A DNA stretch of 6,276 nucleotides from CAZKEW01 sp964580435 (lineage in GTDB: Bacteria > Acidobacteriota > Aminicenantia > Aminicenantales > UBA8522): positions 1 through 6,276 of the forward strand of contig CAZOKP010000121.1 of NCBI GenBank assembly GCA_964580435.1, read 5' to 3'. This document shows, in pieces, positions 1-6,212 of the stretch. Both the position numbers and the translations under genes were made by a program. The first letter of the stretch is position 1. Each line of letters starts with the position of its first letter. The notes below the pieces were generated by a model. That model ran no database searches, was not told where the DNA came from, and worked only from the letters and a program-made list of their open reading frames with translations.

Positions 1-30
1 GAGAAGGGGAGGCAGGAAGCGAAGCGACCG

Positions 31-65
31 TTGGAAGGGGGAAAGCGAAGCTGTTCCCCCTCCAA
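31..65. repeat. Imperfect inverted repeat / stable stem-loop
   Basis: The left arm at 31-43 pairs with the right arm at 54-65 for 12 base pairs with one bulged A, including five consecutive G-C pairs. The stem continues inwards as AGC (44-46) with GCT (50-52) around a GAA loop, leaving G53 bulged. This gives about 15 pairs in total. Neither side is followed by a T tract in either direction, so it is not a classical intrinsic terminator. It could still be the end of an upstream transcript, an RNA-processing or stability element, or one copy of a dispersed palindromic repeat. Confidence 0.6.
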
Positions 66-120
66 GCAAACGCTGGCGAGCAAATTCGCGTGCCTTCGAG
101 CCCACACCCCGAGCCTCCTA

Positions 121-149
121 TTGAAAAAAACGGCCCTCTCCCCTACAAT
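121..149 (+). promoter_or_regulatory. Sigma70-like promoter for the kinase operon
   Basis: A -35 box TTGAAA at 121-126 (5 of 6 to TTGACA) and a -10 box TACAAT at 144-149 (5 of 6 to TATAAT) are separated by exactly 17 bases. It lies directly before the first gene of the cassette in an otherwise GC-rich stretch, which makes a chance match less likely. The predicted transcription start is about 155-157, only a few bases before the TTG codon at 161, so the leader would be very short. That conflicts with use of the GGAG at 150-153 as a ribosome binding site, because it would lie at or before the start of the transcript. Confidence 0.55.
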
Positions 150-160
150 GGAGTGTCGTT

Positions 161-2194
161 TTGAAGAGAATGAACTCCCAATCCAGTTTCAGAAAATTTC
201 TCGACTTGCCCCTGAGGATAAAGTTTATCCTCAGCTTCCTCGTTGTTATCAGTTTTGGCGGCATTGTTTCGCTCTTCTTCGGGACCCGCCTCGAGCACAG
301 GACGATTTTCTCCCTGGCCCAGGCCAAGGTCAGGCACGACCTCGCTTCGGCTTGGACTGTCTATAACGAAAGGCTGAACGATATCCGGGACATCGTCTTT
401 CTCAACGCCACCCGCGATTCAATCCAGCAGGCTCTCCTCGCCGGTGAAAGGGCGACGCTCGAGCGGACCCTCGACCGGGTGCTCCGAGATTTTCAGCTGG
501 ATGTCCTGACCATCACAGACGCCCAAGGAAAAGTCGTTTACCGCGTCCATCAACCCGATGTCCACGGTGACGACCAAGCGGGAGATGCACTGGTTGGCCG
601 CGCTCTCCAAAAGGAAACCGTCATCGCCACAGAGATCATTCCCCGCAGTGAGCTGCTCAAAGAAGGAAAGGATTTTGCCGAGCGGGCCTATCTTCGATTC
701 ATCCCCACTCCCAAAGCGGCCTATCGGCCTGAAGACCATGAGGAAAACGGGATGATGCTCAAGGGGGCTGCGCCGATCGTCGACGAGCTGGGAAAGGTCG
801 TCGGAGTTCTTTACGGTGGCATTCTGCTCAACCTGAACTACGACATCGTCGATAAGGTCAAAGACATCGTTTTCAAGGGCGAAAAGTACAAGGGCAAGGA
901 GATCGGAACGGTGACCATCTTCCAGAACGACCTGCGGATATCGACCAATGTCACCGACGAGAAAGGTCAAAGGGCCATCGGAACTCGAGTCTCCCAAGAA
1001 GTGTACGATGCTGTCCTTGTGCAGGGAAGACCCTGGGTCGACCGCGCCTTCGTCGTCAACCATTGGTATATCACCGCCTACGAGCCGATCAAGAATATTG
1101 GCGGAAAGATCATCGGCATGCTCTATGTCGGGATGCTCGAAAAGCCCTACATCGACCTGCGCAACAACGTCATGCTGACTTTTACAGGAATCGCCGGCCT
1201 GTGCGCTATATCTCTCCTCGTCATTCTCTTCTTCATCACCTCAAGCATTACCAATCCATTACGGAGAATGGTCCTGGCCACCAAAAAAATCGCTCAGGGA
1301 GACCTGAATCACCAGGTCGAAATCGGATCCAAAGATGAGATCGGAGAGCTGTCCCGGTCTTTCAACCAGATGACGGAAAACCTGAAAGCGGCCAACGAGA
1401 ACCTGATCCAGTGGGGCAAAACCCTGGAAAAGAGGGTCGAGGAGAGAACGACAGAACTGCGGGAGATGCAGGACTTCCTCGTCCAGTCCGAGAAGCTGGC
1501 ATCCCTGGGCAAGATGGCCGCCGGCATCGCCCATGAGATCAACAATCCCCTGACGTCCATACTCATCAACACTCATCTCATGCTGGAGAAGCTGGAGAAG
1601 AAGGATGAGTTCCACGAAAACTTGAGCCTCATCGCCGATGAAACGTCCCGCTGCGGCCAGATCATCAAGGGCCTTCTCGAGTTCGCCAGGCAAAACCCTC
1701 CCCAGAAAGTCTCTACCCAGATCAACGACCTCATCGACCGGACCACCCAGCTTCTCGAAAATCAGGCTTCTTTTCAGAACATCCGTATCGTCAAAGACCT
1801 GGACCTCGCTCTTCCCCCGATCAAACTGGACAAGAGCAAGATCCAGCAGGTCTTCTGGAACCTGATGCTGAACAGCTGCCAAGCGATGCCTAAAGGAGGG
1901 CAGCTCCTCATCACCTCCAAACTCTCGGCGGACAAGAAACATATCGAAGTCCGCTTCATCGACAACGGCGTTGGAATCCCCAAGGAGAATATCACGAAAC
2001 TGTTTGACCCCTTCTTTACCACCAAAGGCTCGGGGACCGGCCTCGGTCTCGCCGTCAGCTACGGAATCATCCAGCAACATAACGGAAAGGTCGAAGTCAA
2101 GAGCGAGCTCGGCCAAGGAACAGTTTTTACCTTGAGCTTCCCGATCGAAGATCAAACCCAAAATTCCCCCAAAAAAGGAGACCCTCGTGAGTGA
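161..2194 (+). CDS. Membrane sensor histidine kinase (cache-HAMP-HisKA-HATPase)
   Basis: Inner-membrane sensor kinase of 677 residues that would autophosphorylate on histidine and donate phosphate to the regulator encoded next. Order: TM1 about 20-41; extracytoplasmic region about 45-335, resembling double-cache ligand-binding domains (repeated GKVVGVLYGG / GGKIIGMLYVG strands and an ISTNV...GTR segment typical of cache_3-type sensors); TM2 about 338-359; HAMP about 360-412; coiled coil about 413-445; HisKA with phosphoacceptor His458 in IAHEINNP; and a HATPase with N box around Asn567-Asn571, G1 DNGVGIP (601-607), F box around DPFFT and G2 GTGLGL. All catalytic motifs are present and the length is normal for this architecture. 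The kinase core is NtrB-like. The start at TTG 161 has GGAG (150-153) seven bases upstream; ATG 170 is the alternative. The 3' end overlaps the regulator gene by 8 bases, implying translational coupling. The ligand is unknown; no heme or PAS motif is seen. Confidence 0.95.
   Translation: MKRMNSQSSFRKFLDLPLRIKFILSFLVVISFGGIVSLFFGTRLEHRTIFSLAQAKVRHDLASAWTVYNERLNDIRDIVFLNATRDSIQQALLAGERATLERTLDRVLRDFQLDVLTITDAQGKVVYRVHQPDVHGDDQAGDALVGRALQKETVIATEIIPRSELLKEGKDFAERAYLRFIPTPKAAYRPEDHEENGMMLKGAAPIVDELGKVVGVLYGGILLNLNYDIVDKVKDIVFKGEKYKGKEIGTVTIFQNDLRISTNVTDEKGQRAIGTRVSQEVYDAVLVQGRPWVDRAFVVNHWYITAYEPIKNIGGKIIGMLYVGMLEKPYIDLRNNVMLTFTGIAGLCAISLLVILFFITSSITNPLRRMVLATKKIAQGDLNHQVEIGSKDEIGELSRSFNQMTENLKAANENLIQWGKTLEKRVEERTTELREMQDFLVQSEKLASLGKMAAGIAHEINNPLTSILINTHLMLEKLEKKDEFHENLSLIADETSRCGQIIKGLLEFARQNPPQKVSTQINDLIDRTTQLLENQASFQNIRIVKDLDLALPPIKLDKSKIQQVFWNLMLNSCQAMPKGGQLLITSKLSADKKHIEVRFIDNGVGIPKENITKLFDPFFTTKGSGTGLGLAVSYGIIQQHNGKVEVKSELGQGTVFTLSFPIEDQTQNSPKKGDPRE
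2176..2180 (+). promoter_or_regulatory. Shine-Dalgarno that fixes the GTG start of the regulator
   Basis: AGGAG lies inside the last codons of the kinase, six bases before GTG 2187. No ATG is available near the receiver domain start, and the protein from this GTG begins just before the first beta strand (KKKILVVDDE). The GTG start is therefore well supported. Confidence 0.8.
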
Positions 2195-2963
2195 AAAAAG
2201 CAAAAAGAAAATTTTGGTCGTTGACGACGAAATTACTGTCTGCAAAAGCATCCGGCAGGCCATCGTGTCCGAGGACTATGAGGTGGACACGGCCCTAAGC
2301 GGAGAAGAGGCTCTCAAAAAAGACAACGAAAATGCCTATGATCTCGTCATCACCGACCTGATGATGCCGGGCATCAGCGGCCTGGACCTTTTAAAGACGC
2401 TTAAAGAGGCCCGGCCCGGCGTCAACGTTATCATGGTCACTGGATATCCGACCATAAAGACGGCCGTCCAATCGGTAAAAATGGGGGCCTTCGATTATCT
2501 GCCCAAGCCGTTCACGCCCGCCGACCTGCGAGGGCTCGTCTCCCGCGCTTTCAAGAGAGCCGAAGGACCTGGAAAAGGAGAAGCCGAAGTCGCCGCTCTC
2601 CGGATTCCCCCCGGGTATTATTACATGCTCGGCCATACCTGGCTCAAAGTGGAAGGCGATCACGACGGGGTCGTGGGCGTCGTCCATGACTTCTTGAAAA
2701 CCGTGGGGATCATCACGCAGCTTGAACTGCCCAAGAAGAACGACACCATTTCCCAGGGCGAGATTTGCGCAAAAATCACGGCTGCCGATTCACTGGTCCA
2801 CCGGATCTGGTCTCCGGCCTCGGGGAGAGTCAGCGAAGTGAATGCGAAGCTCATGGAGGATTTTTCTCTGCTGCGAAGGGATCCTTACTTCAGTGGATTC
2901 CTTTTCCGGATCGAAACAAGCAATCTTGAAGAGGACGTCACAGGCCTGATATTGGCGAAATAG
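2187..2963 (+). CDS. Response regulator: receiver domain fused to a lipoyl-lysine-less GcvH-like domain
   Basis: Cytoplasmic response regulator of 258 residues, the presumed partner of the kinase it overlaps. The receiver domain (about 7-122) is complete: acidic pair Asp13-Asp14, phosphoacceptor Asp57 in ITDLMMPG, switch Thr85 and conserved Lys107 in LPKPF. After a short charged linker, residues about 142-245 follow the glycine-cleavage H protein pattern: GHTWLKVEG like the THEW segment, VGVVHDFLKTVG like the VGIT...LGD segment, LELPKKNDTISQGE like VELPEVG...G, then SPASGRVSEVNAKL and RDPYFSGFLFRIE like the SPVSGEVVEVN and DPY..GW segments. At the position of the lipoylated lysine (ESVKA in H proteins) the sequence is AADSLV, so Ser202 replaces Lys. 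It therefore cannot carry lipoate there and is unlikely to be a true GcvH. There is no helix-turn-helix, AAA+ or cyclase output, so it probably works through protein contacts. The domain call is strong; the role is unknown. Confidence 0.92.
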   Translation: MSEKSKKKILVVDDEITVCKSIRQAIVSEDYEVDTALSGEEALKKDNENAYDLVITDLMMPGISGLDLLKTLKEARPGVNVIMVTGYPTIKTAVQSVKMGAFDYLPKPFTPADLRGLVSRAFKRAEGPGKGEAEVAALRIPPGYYYMLGHTWLKVEGDHDGVVGVVHDFLKTVGIITQLELPKKNDTISQGEICAKITAADSLVHRIWSPASGRVSEVNAKLMEDFSLLRRDPYFSGFLFRIETSNLEEDVTGLILAK

Positions 2964-2983
2964 ATTCTCCCTCGACTGGATTC

Positions 2984-5900
2984 ATGAGAGAAAAACGCAC
3001 TGCCTCTCCCCTTCCCTCTCCGGCAACCCTGGAGGAGGCGAGTTTGGTTTCTCTGCGAGAGTTCAACCCTCGCAAAATTATCTATCTCGACAAGAAGGGC
3101 GGGTGGCGCGAGAACCCAAAAACGCTGAGGGACCGGATCTCTCACGCTCTGCTCTTCAGCCTCTGGTCCAGAGGGGAGAAAGAGGCCTTGACCTTTTTCG
3201 CTAAGGCTCTCGCTCCTTTTTTGGATGAAGGCTCCTGGTCCAGCGCCAAAAAAATTGGCGCTTCCCTCCTCAGGGAGGAGGAGCCGGAGTCTGCGGCGGA
3301 GCCATCCTCTTTTCTGGCCCTTTTCGAGATTCTCCTCTGGATCATCCAGCACGAGGCCCTGCGGTTGAATGCAGAAGCCCAGCCTCCTGACTGGGACAGA
3401 GAAGCCTGCGTCTTCAAAAGCGAATCCCAGAAAAAGCTCGGGTCGCTCGAAGAGGGACTGAGCTCGATATTGGCACCTGGGGAGCGATCCAAGTTTTTCG
3501 AGGACATATCCCGCGCCAGGAAGGCGGGGCAGGCGGTCTTCGAGCCCCTGGCCGGCCTCGTCTCCGAGGAAGAAAAAATAAGCTCAACCCTTGAGAGACT
3601 GCTCCGGGAAGCCTCCGTCCATCCTCACCGGGACGAAATCGACCCTGTCATTGTTGAAAAAATCCAGCCGCCCATGGGTATCGTCACCCAGACATCGCCG
3701 GCTCTCTTTTTCCCCTGTCTCCATCTCTTGCTCGACAAAACGATCGACGTCTCGAGCGGGATTCCCTACATGGCCTCCGTGCTCCTGAGCATCTTTCAAG
3801 ATCCCCGCTCGGTGGAGCCTCTTCTCAAGGCCCTCGAGCTTTACCCGATGCGCCATACCAAAATCAGGGAAAACATCATCTACACGCTGGGCAACTTCCG
3901 GGAGGGAAGAGCTGTTGAAGCTCTGGCCGAGGTCCTGGAGGAACCGGATGATTATCTTCTATTCGAACAAAAGGAGGAAGCCATCTGGGCCTTGGGAAAA
4001 ATCGGGTTTGAGGCGGTCCGGGCCGTTCCTTCCCTGGTCAAATACGCCGACCATTCTTCGGCCCGGCTGAAAACCTATCTTGCCTGGACCCTGGGCGAAG
4101 TGGGAAAAGCGCAGAAGGAAAAATCCGGAGGCGTCAGCGCCGACATCGTCATCGCGCTCCTAAAGTTGCTCAAGGAAAAAAACAAGCAGATTTTCGAAGA
4201 AGCCGTGAGCGCGCTCAAGAAGATTGACCTGCCCGAGTTCGTCCATTCCTTGTATCTCTATCATGTCGGCGCCATCTCTATCCTCGGACTGAAACCGGCC
4301 CAGCGCGGACTCTTCGAGCTCTCCGAAACGCTCCATTATTTGCTCCAGACGAAAAAAAGAACCATCATGGCCGTTAACGGCGACTCCGGCACAGGAAAGA
4401 CCTATTTTTGCCAGTCCATTGCCGTAGGTTTCGCCGGAATCGAGCCCCATGAGATTCTCTACCTGATGCGGGATACAAAGAGCGGCCAGAAAATTTTTAA
4501 CCGGCTCCTCGGCCTCAAATGGCTCAAGAAACATATCGACGCTGCCTATTACCAGGATTATCCCCTCTCCGAAGACGAGGACGACCCCGAGGCTTTCTTT
4601 CAGGAATTCATCCAAGAGAATTCAGACAAACGCCTGATCATCCTCGACGGCTGCCGTGACCGGCATTACTTCCAGAAGGTCATCGATTTCTTTTACAACA
4701 AGGGGGAGCTGGATGTGGAGGTCAATTTCCGGGCCAACTTCTCCACACGGCGCTTGAATCTGGAGGAAAGGGAGCTGGCGCTGGAGAGCGTCAAGCTTCA
4801 TCTGGCCTTTCTTGAAGAGCCGGCGCTCGAGGACACCTCTTTCTATCAGGAAGGCATCGCCATTCTTTATGACCTCGACAATTCCCATGCCTCCCGGCTC
4901 AACCGCATGGAAACAAGGGAGCTGTTCGAAAAGAAAAGAATCGACTCCTGGGGGGAGCTCATCCGCATCGGGGACTTTTCCGGTGAGGGGAAGCCATCCC
5001 GATGCCGGCAGGAAAAGCTCTCTCTCCAAGAAGAGCCTTTTGCCTTCACTGAACATGAGTGGCCTGAATCCCGCACGATCCACTTTTCCCCTGAAGAAAA
5101 AAGATTAAGGCCGAACCTGAACGAGGACCTGGAAACCGAGCCCAACCTCCTCAAGACGATCCCGCTGGGTCTCGCCAAGTCCGGCCAGATCCGCTTCTAT
5201 GCCCAAGACCAGGTTGCTGGCACGGGCGGGAACGGGGCCGTTTTCGTCCTGACATTCCTGGACAACAGAGTTTTTCAAACCGCCCTGGGACACATCAGCG
5301 ACATCGCCCTACTGGGCCGCACTCTTTATCTCGCCGTTCCGGGAAGGGGGCTTCTTAGCCTCTCCTTTGAACGGAACGAAATCGCCGAATTCCTCGATGA
5401 GCAGGGCCCTCCTACAAAAATCGCTTCGTTTCCTCCCGACACGATCATCACCGCTCATGAGAGCGGGCTCATCCGCAATTGGAACTTCCTCGAGAAGAAG
5501 ACGACGACTTTTGCCAGCCACCTCCCGCGGGTCTTCTCTTTGGTCGTGGACCAAAGGGGGAAAATTTATGCCGGCGGCGAGAACGGCCAACTGAGGCAGT
5601 GGGACCTGGAAGAAAAAGAAATGAAACGTGTCGAGGAGGGGGAAAACGCCGTCCGCTTTCTTCGCCTCTACCCTCACGGAAAGATCCTGGCCGTGGAAGA
5701 AGGCGGCGTGAACAACCCGATGTCTATCTTCAAAATCATCGACTTCGAGAAAAATACAATCAGGACCATACCGGCTCCCTCGGGAGGAACGATGAGCGGG
5801 GTCAACGTTTACTATGACGGTAGAATCATTGCCGGATTCTGTGACCCCGAAGAAAAGGGAGGGGCCGCAGAAAGAAACCTGATCATCCTTTCCCCCAAGG

Positions 5901-6079
5901 AGGGGGCATGCACATCCATAGCCTTGACTGGTCACCCAAGGGGAACGACAGACTGCCTGGCTATGGGACCAAAGATCGTCACCTGCGGGATAGAAGCAGA
6001 CGGGCTTTCCGCAATCCGCCTTTGGGGCAGCGAGCTCTTTGTCAAAAGAGAGCTCGGCAAACTGTTCATCAAACCCTAA
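2984..6079 (+). CDS. Mosaic protein: HEAT-like repeats, P-loop phosphotransferase-like module, beta-propeller
   Basis: Large protein of 1031 residues with no signal peptide or clear membrane segment, so presumably cytoplasmic. Residues 1-255 are mostly helical and unrecognised. Residues about 255-420 are HEAT-like helical repeats (DPRSVEPLLKAL, YTLGNF..GRAVEALAEVL, AIWALGKIG...AVPSLVKYA, TLGEVGKA). Residues about 430-670 hold a nucleotide-binding module: Walker A GDSGTGKT at 466-473, Walker B-like LIILDG ending at Asp555, Asp497 after the first strand and a basic segment near STRR. The order recalls the uridine kinase/phosphoribulokinase superfamily, but substrate residues cannot be assigned and it may bind nucleotide only. 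Residues about 724-1031 divide into seven units of about 40 residues, several ending WD40-like (GLIRNW at 828-833, GQLRQWDL from 868, IRLW at 1011-1014), suggesting a seven-bladed propeller. HEAT and propeller parts suit protein docking. The gene follows the regulator after 20 nt without its own promoter. The start is uncertain: ATG 2984 has only weak upstream GGA, and TTG 3044 has a much better site. Product function unknown. Confidence 0.88.
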   Translation: MREKRTASPLPSPATLEEASLVSLREFNPRKIIYLDKKGGWRENPKTLRDRISHALLFSLWSRGEKEALTFFAKALAPFLDEGSWSSAKKIGASLLREEEPESAAEPSSFLALFEILLWIIQHEALRLNAEAQPPDWDREACVFKSESQKKLGSLEEGLSSILAPGERSKFFEDISRARKAGQAVFEPLAGLVSEEEKISSTLERLLREASVHPHRDEIDPVIVEKIQPPMGIVTQTSPALFFPCLHLLLDKTIDVSSGIPYMASVLLSIFQDPRSVEPLLKALELYPMRHTKIRENIIYTLGNFREGRAVEALAEVLEEPDDYLLFEQKEEAIWALGKIGFEAVRAVPSLVKYADHSSARLKTYLAWTLGEVGKAQKEKSGGVSADIVIALLKLLKEKNKQIFEEAVSALKKIDLPEFVHSLYLYHVGAISILGLKPAQRGLFELSETLHYLLQTKKRTIMAVNGDSGTGKTYFCQSIAVGFAGIEPHEILYLMRDTKSGQKIFNRLLGLKWLKKHIDAAYYQDYPLSEDEDDPEAFFQEFIQENSDKRLIILDGCRDRHYFQKVIDFFYNKGELDVEVNFRANFSTRRLNLEERELALESVKLHLAFLEEPALEDTSFYQEGIAILYDLDNSHASRLNRMETRELFEKKRIDSWGELIRIGDFSGEGKPSRCRQEKLSLQEEPFAFTEHEWPESRTIHFSPEEKRLRPNLNEDLETEPNLLKTIPLGLAKSGQIRFYAQDQVAGTGGNGAVFVLTFLDNRVFQTALGHISDIALLGRTLYLAVPGRGLLSLSFERNEIAEFLDEQGPPTKIASFPPDTIITAHESGLIRNWNFLEKKTTTFASHLPRVFSLVVDQRGKIYAGGENGQLRQWDLEEKEMKRVEEGENAVRFLRLYPHGKILAVEEGGVNNPMSIFKIIDFEKNTIRTIPAPSGGTMSGVNVYYDGRIIAGFCDPEEKGGAAERNLIILSPKEGACTSIALTGHPRGTTDCLAMGPKIVTCGIEADGLSAIRLWGSELFVKRELGKLFIKP
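3031..3046 (+). promoter_or_regulatory. Possible alternative translation start (strong SD plus TTG) of the mosaic protein
   Basis: GGAGGAGG at 3031-3038 is followed after five bases by an in-frame TTG at 3044-3046 (codon 21 of the ORF from ATG 2984). The annotated ATG has only CTGGA close upstream. The first 20 residues are low-complexity (Ser/Pro/Lys/Arg/Glu), while ordered-looking sequence begins just after the TTG (VSLREFNPRKIIYLD). The purine run could be incidental because it encodes Glu-Glu. Confidence 0.35.
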
Positions 6080-6088
6080 AGCACACTC

Positions 6089-6111
6089 AAGGACTTTGAC
6101 AGGAAGTCTTT
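6089..6111 (+). terminator. Weak stem-loop after the mosaic gene, possible terminator
   Basis: Ten bases after the TAA, 6089-6096 pairs with 6104-6111 for eight pairs including one G-U, around a 7-base loop. The stem is AT-rich and is followed by CCAATTCC rather than a T tract. Any termination would be inefficient, and read-through to the next gene is likely. Confidence 0.2.
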
Positions 6112-6174
6112 CCAATTCCGTGATAGTCCTATGCTGATAGAAGGGGGAGGGTGGCACGACGTTAGTCCCCGCCT

Positions 6175-6202
6175 GGGGGATGAGGGGAGGGATGATGTGG
6201 GG
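6175..6202 (+). promoter_or_regulatory. G-quadruplex motif over the ribosome binding site of the next gene
   Basis: Four G runs of at least three (6175-6179, 6184-6187, 6189-6191, 6199-6202) are separated by 4, 1 and 7 bases, fitting the standard G3+N1-7 pattern on the coding strand. The last run forms the start of the GGGGAG Shine-Dalgarno (6199-6204) of the ORF at 6213, and three in-frame ATG codons (6180, 6192, 6195) lie in its loops. In RNA this could restrict ribosome access. It matches a motif only; folding is not shown. Confidence 0.4.
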
Positions 6203-6212
6203 AGAAGTCCGT

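Larger units (their letters stand above)
1..160. other. Non-coding leader upstream of the kinase operon
   Basis: No convincing gene lies here. The stretch holds a strong imperfect inverted repeat at 31-65 and a sigma70-like promoter at 121-149, described separately. The 9-base word AAGCGAAGC occurs at 17-25 and again at 43-51, the second copy forming part of the hairpin apex. All three forward frames stay open for 120 bases or more; in one of them the frame runs from the window edge to a TGA at 162-164. A C-terminal tail of an upstream gene therefore cannot be excluded, but I recognise nothing in its translation. Confidence 0.5.
6080..6212. other. Intergenic gap between the mosaic protein and the next gene
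   Basis: No full gene is seen in these 133 bases. The stretch becomes strongly G-rich from 6143 onwards (runs of three to five G). It contains a weak hairpin just after the stop codon, a small hairpin TCCCC (6166-6170) with GGGGA (6176-6180), a G-quadruplex motif, and the ribosome binding site of the following ORF. I see no convincing sigma70 promoter in it, so the downstream gene may belong to the same transcript. Confidence 0.5.

Noticed and set aside
31..366. Plus-strand open frame of 111 codons at the left edge
   Set aside because: It runs through the hairpin and promoter and then out of frame into the kinase's TM1 and cache region. The product looks like translated non-coding sequence.
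2165..2194. C5-A6 run at the kinase/regulator junction as a programmed frameshift giving a hybrid kinase
   Set aside because: The regulator is in the +1 frame relative to the kinase, and the run is not phased as the usual -1 slippery heptamer. A normal SD and GTG start explain regulator expression. A6 slippage is possible but unsupported.
1259..2263. Long minus-strand open frame (334 codons) opposite the kinase
   Set aside because: It lies opposite the HisKA/HATPase core, whose motifs are unmistakable on the plus strand. Its translation has no recognisable domain. It is a shadow caused by codon bias.
2187..2963. A functional glycine-cleavage H protein
   Set aside because: The lipoyl lysine position is Ser202, the domain is fused to a receiver, and no gcvT or gcvP genes are nearby.
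5309..6157. Minus-strand open frame (282 codons) opposite the propeller region
   Set aside because: The plus strand shows regular propeller blades here. The minus-strand product has no motif and no clear ribosome binding site.
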